A stretch of DNA of 37,248 nt. It comes from COE1 sp963596435. GTDB lineage: Bacteria > Bacillota > Clostridia > Lachnospirales > Lachnospiraceae. The notes under the pieces are model-generated. The model saw nothing but the letters and a program-made list of their open reading frames with translations. It made no database searches and was not told where the DNA came from. The stretch is from the NCBI GenBank assembly GCA_963596435.1, contig CAVBMG010000024.1, positions 1-37,248 of the forward strand, written 5' to 3'. Positions within the stretch are counted from its first letter, which is position 1; each line of letters opens with the position of its first letter. Both the position numbers and the translations under genes were made by a program. Shown piece after piece: positions 23,314 to 31,724 of this stretch.

Positions 23314-25374
23314 ATGGTAAAGAAAATCGTATGTGTATTATTGACAGCGATCATGGTTTTACAGACAGCAGGGTGTGCAGATATCCGAACTACAGTATTG
23401 GATAAAATATCAGAAGAAACGCAGAAAGATACATCAAAAGAAAATACATCACAAGAGGCTACAGATAAGACAGAGGTCAGATATCAGGATGATTATTATG
23501 AATATGTGAACAGCAATCTGCTGGATAAAATACAGTTATCCGACACAGATGCGCAGTGGACGTGGTTCGGTGAGCTGAGTGCAGTTGCAAATGAGGAAAT
23601 GGAAGATATTATCAGGGAAGTTGCTTCTTCTAATGAAGCTTATCCCAAGGGAAGCTCTGAGCAGAAGATCAGGGATATGTATGAATGTGTAAGCAATATG
23701 GATAACCGCAATGAAGTGGGACTTGGACCATTGCAGCCACATCTGGAGCTGATCCGTAATGCAGCTACTATTGATGAATATGTAGATGCTCTGGCGAAGC
23801 TTAGCGGCGAATTTGGATTCAGCAGTATCGTAGGCGGCTATTACATAGACCAGGATAAAGCGGATTCTTCCAAATATGCGGTATATCTTCTGTATGCAGA
23901 TACACTGATTGGCAAGGAGTATCTGGAAAGTGACAGTTCACAGGACTATGTGAATATGTATTTTGACTATGTCAGTGATATGTTTGAGGAATTTGGCATG
24001 TCCAGTCAGGAGGCGGAACAGACCAGTGAAGATATAGAAGCACTGCTTCGGGATATCTGCGCGTCTACTTTGCCTACAGAGCAGTATTATGATCCTGCTG
24101 TTACCTATAATGTATACACAAAGGAAGAGTTACAGCAGTTGTATACGAATATTGATGTAAATAAGATGTTGGAGACACTGCGTATTGATTCTGTGGATAC
24201 ATATATTGTTTCAGATGTGGAACAGGCACAGAAGATCAATTCTCTGTTGACAGAGGAGAATCTGGAAGTGCTCAAGAATTTCTCGACTTTTGTCATGCTC
24301 AATGATGTAGCAGAGTATTCCACACAGAACTATGCAAATCTGAAAGAACAGATAGATAATCAGCTTCATGGAGTAACTGCTTCAAGAGGAGATGAATACA
24401 TCTGGATGAGCCTGACCCAGGATATGCTTCCATGGGATTTTGGCAAAATCTATGTAGAGGAGCATTTCTCAGAACAGAGTAAACAGGATGTAGAAGCGAT
24501 TATTGACAGAATCATTGCAGAATATGAGCAGATCATCAACCGTCAGGAATGGATGAGCGATGCTACGAAGCAGAAGGCAATCCGTAAGCTGGAGACAATG
24601 TCTGTGAAGATTGGCTATCCGGATGAATGGCCTGAGAGTATGGATATGATGCAGGTAACACCCATTTCAGAGGGGGGAAGCCTTTTATCCAATCTGCTGG
24701 TCAATATGCAGGTATCTATAGAAGACAGTCTGCAAAAGGTGGGAGACGAAGTAGATCGCAGTCTGTGGGGAATGACGCCGCAGACGATCAATGCCTATTA
24801 TGATCCTGCCAATAATGAGATTGTATTCCCGGCAGCGATTCTGCAATCACCGTTTTATAATCCAGATGCAGAGGATGCAGTGAATATTGGTGCTATTGGT
24901 TTCGTAATCGCCCATGAGATCAGTCATGCCTTTGATGCAAATGGCTCCAAGTATGACGAATATGGTAACTACAATGAATGGTGGACACAGGAAGAAACGC
25001 AGAAATACAATGAACTGTCACAGTCTATCGTTGACTATTACAGCAAATATGAAATTATGGGAGTGCCTGTAAATGGTTCTCTGACATTATCTGAGAATAT
25101 AGCAGATCTGGGGGCAATGACCTGTGTAACTTCTATTATAGGAGACAACAATAAAGCGCTGGATGCTGCCTTTGGACAGTTCGCCTATATCTGGGCAAGC
25201 GTAGAAACAGCAGGATATCAGATGTATCTGCTCAATAATGATACACATTCACCGAATAAACTCAGAGTAAATGCAGTACTGGGCTCCTGTGATGCCTTTT
25301 ACCAGGTATACGATATTGCACAGACAGATGGCATGTATATAGCACCTGAGGACAGAGTGGGCATCTGGAAGTAA
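23314..25374 (+). CDS. M13-family zinc metallopeptidase lipoprotein (PepO/neprilysin-like)
   Basis: A 686-residue exported lipoprotein; lipobox TAGC with C21, then a polar threonine-rich linker to about residue 50. The M13 fold starts with YYEYVNSNLLDKIQL and runs full length. The zinc motif is HEISH (H534-E535, H538), with the third ligand in ENIAD (E594-D598), and NAYYDPANNEIVFPAAILQSPF and the terminal VNAVLGSCDAFYQVY are also family marks. Such enzymes cut small peptides outside the cell, for nutrition or control of peptide signals. Compared with eukaryotic relatives it lacks a membrane helix and uses a lipid anchor. It is first in an operon with the SH3-like, exonuclease-HD and carboxypeptidase genes; the gap to the next start is 42 bases with no terminator. 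Confidence 0.93.
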   Translation: MVKKIVCVLLTAIMVLQTAGCADIRTTVLDKISEETQKDTSKENTSQEATDKTEVRYQDDYYEYVNSNLLDKIQLSDTDAQWTWFGELSAVANEEMEDIIREVASSNEAYPKGSSEQKIRDMYECVSNMDNRNEVGLGPLQPHLELIRNAATIDEYVDALAKLSGEFGFSSIVGGYYIDQDKADSSKYAVYLLYADTLIGKEYLESDSSQDYVNMYFDYVSDMFEEFGMSSQEAEQTSEDIEALLRDICASTLPTEQYYDPAVTYNVYTKEELQQLYTNIDVNKMLETLRIDSVDTYIVSDVEQAQKINSLLTEENLEVLKNFSTFVMLNDVAEYSTQNYANLKEQIDNQLHGVTASRGDEYIWMSLTQDMLPWDFGKIYVEEHFSEQSKQDVEAIIDRIIAEYEQIINRQEWMSDATKQKAIRKLETMSVKIGYPDEWPESMDMMQVTPISEGGSLLSNLLVNMQVSIEDSLQKVGDEVDRSLWGMTPQTINAYYDPANNEIVFPAAILQSPFYNPDAEDAVNIGAIGFVIAHEISHAFDANGSKYDEYGNYNEWWTQEETQKYNELSQSIVDYYSKYEIMGVPVNGSLTLSENIADLGAMTCVTSIIGDNNKALDAAFGQFAYIWASVETAGYQMYLLNNDTHSPNKLRVNAVLGSCDAFYQVYDIAQTDGMYIAPEDRVGIWK

Positions 25375-25416
25375 GCAAAAGAAGTAAATAAAAATAGAAA
25401 GGCAAGGGGATTGAAA

Positions 25417-26325
25417 ATGAGTCATAAGGGGAAGAAAATTGCAGCAGGAGTTATGGCAGCCGTATTGCTGGGAACACAGCCGATAGCCGGGGCGATGCCT
25501 ACTGTTATGGCAGCGCAGGAGTATACAGTAAAGGCTTCTAATGCAGTGCTGTACAGTAACAGCAAGACAGTGGTCTATGCCAGCCCGGATTTAAGTTCTA
25601 CAATTATCACATCCATTAAGGCGGGTATACCGGTGGCAGTGACAGGAGTGACATCTAATGGGTGGTTCCAGATATCCCTGGATGGAACGTACTATGTTCC
25701 GGGATACGGACTTGAGGAGAAAAAGACGGTAACAGATGGAAACGGCAGCACAGTACAGATTACTTACAGTGATGAGGATATTAAGAAAATGACCAAGGGT
25801 ACGTTTGGCTTTTACCAGAATGCGCAGTTACGTGCCTTCACCAGAGAAGAGGTTCAGGATATGGACGCCAACACATATCTTAAATATATGGATTCTTTTC
25901 TGATCGGAAATGCCATGGTAGATTACTGTATCCTGCAGGACAGTGGAGTGACCCTCAAGACAGAATATGATAAGAAAGCAGCTAACGATACTACAGTGGC
26001 GGCTATGACTATGAAGGATTATCTGGCTAATTACAGAAATCAGTATCTCAATGACAGCCTGTGGGGACCTATCAGAAATGAAGAAGGCTTAAAGGTCACA
26101 CTGAATCGTGCAATCCGTTATGATATAGGAAGCTTCAACACCATGTACAAGAATACTGTGATCGGCGATGATGAGAAAAAAATGGAAAAGGTATTGAGCA
26201 ATCTGGTTCAGACAATGGAAGATGAGCAGGGTGTTACTTTTACCTATAAGAAAAACTATGGCACTTATGAGAATTCACAGGGACGCAGTACTTCTGGATG
26301 GCTGGTTGAGTTTACAAAGAAATAG
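25417..26325 (+). CDS. Exported SH3-like domain protein, 302 residues
   Basis: A signal peptide ends near residue 32 (AMPTVMAAQEY). Residues 33-100 form a bacterial SH3-like domain: NAVLYSNSKTVVYASPD, SIKAGIPVAVTGVTSNGWFQI, YYVPGYGL. The same module, related in sequence, begins the D,D-carypeptidase gene two positions on. The remaining 200 residues, with AQLRAFTREEVQDMDANTY and NRAIRYDIGSFN, are not a domain I recognise. SH3-like domains in this setting usually bind peptidoglycan, so the protein probably sits in the cell wall. The ATG at 25417 has AAGGGGA 6 bases before it; an in-frame TTG at 25411 directly touches the site. It is the second gene of the operon, 18 bases before the exonuclease-HD gene. 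Confidence 0.82.
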   Translation: MSHKGKKIAAGVMAAVLLGTQPIAGAMPTVMAAQEYTVKASNAVLYSNSKTVVYASPDLSSTIITSIKAGIPVAVTGVTSNGWFQISLDGTYYVPGYGLEEKKTVTDGNGSTVQITYSDEDIKKMTKGTFGFYQNAQLRAFTREEVQDMDANTYLKYMDSFLIGNAMVDYCILQDSGVTLKTEYDKKAANDTTVAAMTMKDYLANYRNQYLNDSLWGPIRNEEGLKVTLNRAIRYDIGSFNTMYKNTVIGDDEKKMEKVLSNLVQTMEDEQGVTFTYKKNYGTYENSQGRSTSGWLVEFTKK

Positions 26326-26343
26326 AAAGATAAGGAGTCGTGA

Positions 26344-27726
26344 ATGAACAGCAGGACAAAAGGCAGAAGACTGGATGGGTATTATCCAGAGTATGTGTTG
26401 TTTGATATAGAAACGACAGGGTTAAGTCCGGCAACGGATGAGATTATTGAACTCTCTGCGGTAAAGGTAAGCAGAGGGGACATTATAGACACTTTTGATA
26501 CACTGATCAGACCGAACAGAAAGATACCGCGGTCAGCGACTGCAATAAATGGAATCACCAACGATATGGTAAAGGATGCTCCTACGCTGGAGCAGAAGAT
26601 GCCGGCATTTCTGGATTTTATCAGGGGATATAAGCTGGTGGGACACAATATCCATACCTTTGATACGAATTTCATATACGATGCTGCCCTTACATTATGC
26701 GGGGTGCAGCTGCGCAACGATTATGTTGATACACTCTATATGGCACGTAAATGTCTGCCACAGCTGTCACATCACCGGCTGGGGGATGTCTGTGAATACT
26801 TCGGTATTGGAACAGAAGGAGCCCACAGAGCGTTGAATGACTGTATTATGAACCAGAAATGTTATGAAAAGCTTGGAGAACTCTTAAATACAGATCATGA
26901 GGTGGTAAAGGATCATGTGGCATACAGTGATAAAGAGGGAAACTTCTATTGCAGGGCTGCCCATGGAATCCTGAATTATAAAGAAGATCAGCAGGTATGC
27001 GGAAGAGGCTGCCCCTGTTTCGTGGGAACGGATGAGAAGGGCTATCCCGTATGCCGTTATCAGAGTTTGGAATCACTGGAGAAGCCAACCAGAAGCCCCA
27101 GGGTGATGTATAAGAGAATGGAGCAGGCAATAGCAGACGGATATGTACCTCTTTTCCCAAAGACACAGAGAATGACCGAGTTCTATCCGGCATATGCCTA
27201 CGCAGCCAGGGCACATCAGGGGCAGACACGTAAGGGAACGCAGATACCTTATATTACGCATCTGCTCACTACGATGAATTACTGTCTGCAACTGACCAGC
27301 GATAAGGATGTTCTGATGGCAGCAATTCTTCACGATACCATAGAAGATACAGATACCACGTATGAAGATATTATGCATCATTTCGGATCACGTATTGCAG
27401 ATTATGTGAGGGAAGAGACGGAGAATAAGCGTGAGAATCTACCTGCCGAGAGTACCTGGGAAATTCGTAAGCGTGAGACTATAGAACACCTCAGGACGGC
27501 TTCCATAGAAGTGAAGATGCTGGTGCTGTCAGATAAAACTGCCAATGCAGAATCCATGTTGCGGGAGTGGCGCAGAATCGGTGACAGAATATGGAGTAAA
27601 TTCAATCAGTCAGATAAAGAGAAACAGGCATGGTACTATCGTTCCTGTAGGGACGCCTTGCAGGAACTTTATGACACAAGTGTCATAAAATGCTTTGAAA
27701 AATATATAGGGGAGTTATTTGGATGA
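26344..27726 (+). CDS. DEDDh exonuclease fused to a SpoT-like HD (alarmone hydrolase) domain
   Basis: A 460-residue cytoplasmic protein with three parts. Residues 15-180 are a DnaQ-type 3'-5' exonuclease with all DEDDh residues: D21 and E23 (FDIETTGL), D107 (HNIHTFDTNF), H161 and D166 (HRALNDC). Residues 195-240 hold five cysteines (C203, C219, C223, C225, C237), a possible metal site. Residues 280-440 form an HD domain of the RelA/SpoT hydrolase type: AARAHQGQTRKGT (H291), PYITHLL (H306), AAILHDTIEDTD (H330-D331, E334-D335) and SDKTAN (D397). No synthetase domain is present, as in small alarmone hydrolases of the MESH1 kind. Nucleic-acid trimming plus (p)ppGpp breakdown is inferred. It overlaps the next gene by 4 bases. 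Confidence 0.9.
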   Translation: MNSRTKGRRLDGYYPEYVLFDIETTGLSPATDEIIELSAVKVSRGDIIDTFDTLIRPNRKIPRSATAINGITNDMVKDAPTLEQKMPAFLDFIRGYKLVGHNIHTFDTNFIYDAALTLCGVQLRNDYVDTLYMARKCLPQLSHHRLGDVCEYFGIGTEGAHRALNDCIMNQKCYEKLGELLNTDHEVVKDHVAYSDKEGNFYCRAAHGILNYKEDQQVCGRGCPCFVGTDEKGYPVCRYQSLESLEKPTRSPRVMYKRMEQAIADGYVPLFPKTQRMTEFYPAYAYAARAHQGQTRKGTQIPYITHLLTTMNYCLQLTSDKDVLMAAILHDTIEDTDTTYEDIMHHFGSRIADYVREETENKRENLPAESTWEIRKRETIEHLRTASIEVKMLVLSDKTANAESMLREWRRIGDRIWSKFNQSDKEKQAWYYRSCRDALQELYDTSVIKCFEKYIGELFG

Positions 27727-28859
27727 ACACGATGAAGAAAAAATTATGGAAAAGAGCAGGGGCAGTTCTGATGGCGCTGACCCTGACAATAGGATGTATA
27801 GGAGTAAATACGGCAACGGTTCAGGCAGCAGAGTACAGCGTGACACCTGCCTCAGCCGTATTGTATACAGGAAGTGGAGCAGAGGTATTTGCACAGCCTG
27901 ATCCGGCGACTCTGGTAACAGTATTACCGGGGGATGTGCCTTTACAGGTAACAGGGATGACAAGTAATGGATATTTCCAGGTTGTTGTGAATGATGGTAT
28001 TTTCTATGTCTATGGAAAGGCACTGTCAGCTGCTGTGGGAACGAATGCATATAAGCTGACCAGTATAGATGCCAAGGCAGCACTGGTAGGAGATGCAGCA
28101 ACGGGACAGTTGATCTATGCGCAGAATGCATATGACAGACTGGCTCCAGCCAGTACAACAAAGATTATGACAGTATTGCTGGTCATGGATGCCATTGCGC
28201 AGGGCAAGATCGCACTGGATACTCCTGTTATGGTATCTGCCACAGCGTTAACAGGGATTCCTTCTGATGCCAGCCATGTATCTCCAAGATTAAAGGCAGG
28301 AGAGGTCATGAATGTACTGGAACTGCTGGAATGTGTGATGCTTTCCTCAGATTGTCATGCATGTAATGTGCTGGCAGAGCTTGTAGCAGGAAGTGTAGAT
28401 AATTTCATTGTCATGATGAATGCAAGAGCGGCAGCTTTGGGATGTACGGAGACGAATTTCGTCAATACCAGTGGTTATCCTGATCCGAATCATTATACCA
28501 ATGCATACAGTCTGTTCCTGATTACGAAGGAAGCATATCGCTATCCTGTATTTCAGACCATTGCAGCAATGCCGGCAGTAGTCATCCCAGCTACCAATAT
28601 GGCACCGGAGAGAAGTCTGGAGACAACCAATGCTCTGATGAAAGCATCGGAGTATTATAATCCCTATGCGATTGGTGTAAAGACCGGTTCTGCCCAGTCT
28701 TCCGGCTTATGTCTGGTTGGTGCAGCCAAGAAAAATGACACAACTGTCATTACTGTAGTTCTCGGAGCAGGCAATAATCTGATGAGTGACGGAACGAGAC
28801 TGAAACAGCAGTTCAGTGAGACCAACAAGCTGATCGAGATGGGGCTTGCCGGTAAGTAG
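27723..28859 (+). CDS. D-alanyl-D-alanine carboxypeptidase with N-terminal SH3-like module
   Basis: A serine peptidase of family S11 (PBP5/DacF-like) that removes the last D-Ala from peptidoglycan stems. After a signal peptide (cut near VQAAEYS, residue 36) come an SH3-like module like that of the second operon gene (NAVLY/SAVLYTGSGAEVFAQPD, VTGMTSNGYFQV), then the transpeptidase fold from about residue 115. The SxxK motif is S144-T-T-K147 and the KTG motif is K320-T-G322. The SxN motif is altered to S208-S-D210-C (usual third residue N), which may change activity. The start ATG overlaps the exonuclease stop (ATGA), with GGGGAG 8 bases upstream. The unusual N-terminal addition may place the enzyme at a specific wall site. 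Confidence 0.88.
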   Translation: MNTMKKKLWKRAGAVLMALTLTIGCIGVNTATVQAAEYSVTPASAVLYTGSGAEVFAQPDPATLVTVLPGDVPLQVTGMTSNGYFQVVVNDGIFYVYGKALSAAVGTNAYKLTSIDAKAALVGDAATGQLIYAQNAYDRLAPASTTKIMTVLLVMDAIAQGKIALDTPVMVSATALTGIPSDASHVSPRLKAGEVMNVLELLECVMLSSDCHACNVLAELVAGSVDNFIVMMNARAAALGCTETNFVNTSGYPDPNHYTNAYSLFLITKEAYRYPVFQTIAAMPAVVIPATNMAPERSLETTNALMKASEYYNPYAIGVKTGSAQSSGLCLVGAAKKNDTTVITVVLGAGNNLMSDGTRLKQQFSETNKLIEMGLAGK

Positions 28860-28919
28860 CCTTGCAAATACTGCGATTAACTGATTAGAAAATGTGATAT
28901 TCATATAGAACTATTCTCA

Positions 28920-28974
28920 AATACCCCTCCTCTTACTATACTGGAAGTAACAAGTATACATGAGGAGGGGTATT
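28920..28974 (+). promoter_or_regulatory. Long hairpin hiding the ribosome binding site of the AGCS symporter gene
   Basis: AATACCCCTCCTC (28920-28932) is a perfect inverted repeat of GAGGAGGGGTATT (28962-28974), with an inner TATACT/AGTATA stem (28937-28942 with 28953-28958). The 3' arm is the ribosome binding site, 7 bases ahead of the ATG at 28978. A TATACT -10 box lies within the left half; if transcription starts there the hairpin would not form in RNA, and the repeat could be a protein-binding dyad instead. Confidence 0.75.
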
Positions 28975-28977
28975 GTT

Positions 28978-30507
28978 ATGCAACAGATATTTGAAGCAAT
29001 TAATCAGGTATTTACATTCATTGGTCCTTTATCAGATTTTTTGTGGGACTTTCCTACGAATTTTGGATGGTATCAGAATATACCGATATTGGGAAATTTC
29101 TCTCTGGCAGTTATTCTGCTGCTTGGCAGTGGCATTTTCTTTACATTTAGGTTGGGATTCATACAGGTAACACAGTTCAAGAAGGGCGTGAAACTGATTG
29201 CCCAGCGTAAGCATGCAGCAGTTGGTATCTCTTCCGGTGCAGCATTCTTTCTGAGTACGGCGATGAGAGTAGGACCCGGTAATATTGTCGGTGTGACCGG
29301 TGCAATCGCAGTTGGCGGACCGGGAGCATTATTCTGGATGTGGGTATCTGCTTTCTTTGGCATGTCTATTGCCTATGTGGAAAGTGTTCTGGCGCAGATT
29401 TTCAAGGAAAAGAAAAATGATGAATTTGTAGGCGGTCTGCCTTTTTATGGTAAGAAGTTACTGGGAAATCAGGCATGGGTAGGCGTAGCGTTATCCATAC
29501 TGTACATACTATATGCCATGTGTTGTCTGCCGGCACAGGGTTACAACGTAGTATCTTCTATTGGGGAAATAGCAGGAACCATAACCGGTGCTACGATTCC
29601 TGTAGACAGTGCCTTTTCCTATATTGTGGCGGCTATCGTAGTAGTGGCAACAGCAATTCTGGCTTTTGGCGGCATTAAGAAAGTAACGAAGATGACCAAC
29701 AAAATGGTACCGGTCATGGCGGTGGTATATATACTGACTGTATTTGTACTGATATTGCTGAATCTGAATCAACTGCCCTATTTCTTCAAGGCAGTATTTG
29801 GCGGGGCTTTCACAGCCAAGGCGGTGTTTGGCGGTACATTTGGTACAGTATTGGTACAGGGCGTAAAGAGAGGTCTGATGTCCAATGAAGCCGGTCAGGG
29901 TACGATTACCATGCCGGCAGCGGCAGCAGAATGTGATGACCCCTGTGAGCAGGGTATCATTTCTGCGGTAGGTGTATTCCTGGATACCATTGTAATCTGT
30001 ACTTTATCGGGATTTGTCGTAATCATGGCGCATTGCTGGAGTGGAAATGAGGCAGCACAATGGGAAGCTCTGGATAAACTGGGTAAGTTCAATGCATCCG
30101 TAGCACAGTTGACACCTGGTACAGCGATGAACAATGTCATGACAGTGCTTGTATCCTTCTGTTTCTGCCTGTTTGCCTATACCTGTCTGATCGGTATGAT
30201 TACCTTCTCTGAAATCGCAGCAAACCGTATCAGCCGTTCTATGAAGCTGACTCAGGGAATCCGTATTCTGGGCATCTTCACAGTAACTTTCGGTATTCTG
30301 TGCAGTCTTGCAGGGCTGGAGCTTGGTAATCTGTGGGCTTTCTCAGATCTTGGCAATATTCTGATCGTGTTTGCCAATATCCCGATCCTGTATCGAGGAG
30401 CCAGCTATGTAATCAAAGCAACGAAGCACTACAAGGCAGCGGATGGTACGCCTTTTACTTCCAAAACGATAGGAAGCGAAGAGTTGTACTGGGATGAGAA
30501 GGAATAA
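28978..30507 (+). CDS. Sodium:alanine/glycine symporter, AGCS family
   Basis: A 509-residue membrane carrier that imports small neutral amino acids with sodium. Family marks: ILLLGSGIFFTFRLGFIQV, AFFLSTAMRVGPGNIVGVTGAIAVGGPGALFWMW, LPAQGYNV, KRGLMSNEAGQGT and the ending TYSCLIGMI-like FAYTCLIGMITFSEIAAN. About ten to eleven hydrophobic segments are present, with normal length. The start is the ATG at 28978; an earlier in-frame ATG at 28960 lies inside the hairpin loop flank. Its expression is probably controlled at the hairpin just upstream. Alanine or glycine is the likely substrate, from family knowledge. A strong terminator follows. Confidence 0.93.
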   Translation: MQQIFEAINQVFTFIGPLSDFLWDFPTNFGWYQNIPILGNFSLAVILLLGSGIFFTFRLGFIQVTQFKKGVKLIAQRKHAAVGISSGAAFFLSTAMRVGPGNIVGVTGAIAVGGPGALFWMWVSAFFGMSIAYVESVLAQIFKEKKNDEFVGGLPFYGKKLLGNQAWVGVALSILYILYAMCCLPAQGYNVVSSIGEIAGTITGATIPVDSAFSYIVAAIVVVATAILAFGGIKKVTKMTNKMVPVMAVVYILTVFVLILLNLNQLPYFFKAVFGGAFTAKAVFGGTFGTVLVQGVKRGLMSNEAGQGTITMPAAAAECDDPCEQGIISAVGVFLDTIVICTLSGFVVIMAHCWSGNEAAQWEALDKLGKFNASVAQLTPGTAMNNVMTVLVSFCFCLFAYTCLIGMITFSEIAANRISRSMKLTQGIRILGIFTVTFGILCSLAGLELGNLWAFSDLGNILIVFANIPILYRGASYVIKATKHYKAADGTPFTSKTIGSEELYWDEKE

Positions 30508-30520
30508 ATATAAAAAAATA

Positions 30521-30571
30521 AAAGGAATCCAGAAACATTGTATGATGAAAATGTTTCTGGATTCCTTTTTT
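30521..30571 (+). terminator. Terminator of the symporter gene
   Basis: AAAGGAATCCAGAAACATT (30521-30539) and its perfect complement at 30550-30568 form 19 pairs around a 10-base loop, followed by T. The stem's flanks also suit the convergent XRE gene, so it may work both ways. Confidence 0.95.
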
Positions 30572-30770
30572 ATTTAAATTCAACAATATCGTTTGGTGTA
30601 CAGTCTATGATAGTACATAGTTTTTCAACTGTTAGAAGTGTGATATTTTTGTTTTTCTTTAAACTGTCTAAAGTTTTATTATCAATCCCGGATTTTAGTA
30701 AAGCATATTGTGATATTTTCTTTTGCTCCATAGTTTTCCATAAAGGACTGTAACTAATTATATTTATCAA
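30570..30770 (-). CDS. Short XRE-family DNA-binding regulator
   Basis: A 66-residue helix-turn-helix protein of the short stand-alone XRE type: YSPLWKTMEQKKISQYALL, GIDNKTLDSLKKNKNITLLTVEKLC and the ending DCTPNDIVEFK are typical of this family in Firmicutes and their mobile elements. It has no partner domain. The start is odd: an in-frame TTG at 30770 directly touches AAGGAG, and the residue that aligns with the usual start of relatives is an ATA at 30761, 9 bases from AAGGAG. So the gene either starts at TTG, uses ATA, or has a broken start. It is divergent from the three-gene AT-rich block and could repress it through the dyad at 30818-30837. Confidence 0.7.
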   Translation of the reverse strand: MINIISYSPLWKTMEQKKISQYALLKSGIDNKTLDSLKKNKNITLLTVEKLCTIIDCTPNDIVEFK

Positions 30771-30817
30771 CTCCTTACCCTTTTTAAAAATTATATGAAA
30801 CTAATGTGAAAATAAAC

Positions 30818-30837
30818 ATTGTGGAGATAATCACAAT
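30818..30837. promoter_or_regulatory. Possible operator dyad between the XRE gene and the AT-rich block
   Basis: ATTGTG and CACAAT form a perfect 6-base dyad around GAGATAAT. It lies in the divergent region between the regulator and the first gene of the block. Binding by the XRE protein is a guess. Confidence 0.35.
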
Positions 30838-30980
30838 ATGCTAAACTGAAATAGAAAGAAAATATAAATCAATATACAAAATTAAAAGAAAAATTATTAT
30901 ATGCGATAACTATGACTGAATAATATAGACTTTGTATGTTGAATAAAAAGTAGATGATTATGAGCAGGAGGGTAACGGAA

Positions 30981-31712
30981 ATGAGTAATTTAGTAGAGAT
31001 GTTTAAAGGAAAAAGGATAGAAAAAGCAGACTATAAAAGGTATGACATAGCATATACTTTTGGTCAAACAATAGATAATATAAAAAAGTATAGTGGCATA
31101 CCGGGAATAGAGAATGTACTTGATGTAGAGTATGATAAATATAGAGAATACCAAAGAGAATATAATGAAATAGTAAAAGATGCACAGGTGAAAAACAGTG
31201 AACAGTATAGTGTTTGGGAGGATAATTATAAGAAAAAGAATATATGTAAACTTATTTTTGCAATATGTCTTATTATTGTGTGTATGTGTATGCATTTTAA
31301 TAAAATGATTTTGCTTTTTTTCTTATCATTGATAACATGCATAGGTGCTGGAATTGTAGCAGTTGTGTATAAATTGATAACAATGGATAAAGAAAATAAG
31401 TACAATAATTATACTAAGACAATATACAAAAAATTAGATAATATAAATAATAAGTATACAACTATTAACTATAGTTTATATAATGAGGCAGATAATATTT
31501 ATTTGAATTCATTAGAACCAACACATAGAGAAACGGTACTTATGAGGAGAGACCAGGAAAGACAACATCAGGAGAGATTGGCAATGGAACAGAAAATATT
31601 AGACAATCAAAAAGCAGCACAAGCTGAGGGGAAAAAACTAAGAGAAACGCAGGAACAATTGTTAGGTATCGAAAAAGAAAGAGAAAAGAGATACTGGAAT
31701 AGCAGATATTAG
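30981..31712 (+). CDS. Two-helix membrane protein with coiled-coil flanks
   Basis: I do not recognise this 243-residue protein. It begins with a polar region (about residues 1-80) including YDKYREYQREYNEIV, then two adjacent hydrophobic helices (LIFAICLIIVCMCMHF and ILLFFLSLITCIGAGIVAVVY, about residues 85-128), and ends with a long charged coiled coil rich in Q, E and R (RRDQERQHQERLAMEQKIL and onward). The layout places both ends on the same side of the membrane. The ATG at 30981 is set by AGGAGGG 8 bases upstream; earlier in-frame ATGs at 30954 and 30960 have no site. The base composition is much more AT-rich than the neighbouring housekeeping genes. It heads a three-gene unit with a 12-base gap to the next. 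Confidence 0.75.
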   Translation: MSNLVEMFKGKRIEKADYKRYDIAYTFGQTIDNIKKYSGIPGIENVLDVEYDKYREYQREYNEIVKDAQVKNSEQYSVWEDNYKKKNICKLIFAICLIIVCMCMHFNKMILLFFLSLITCIGAGIVAVVYKLITMDKENKYNNYTKTIYKKLDNINNKYTTINYSLYNEADNIYLNSLEPTHRETVLMRRDQERQHQERLAMEQKILDNQKAAQAEGKKLRETQEQLLGIEKEREKRYWNSRY

Positions 31713-31724
31713 GAGATCTATACA

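Noticed and set aside
28860..28977. Glycine riboswitch before the amino-acid symporter
   Set aside because: The conserved glycine aptamer elements are absent; only the simple inverted repeat is seen.
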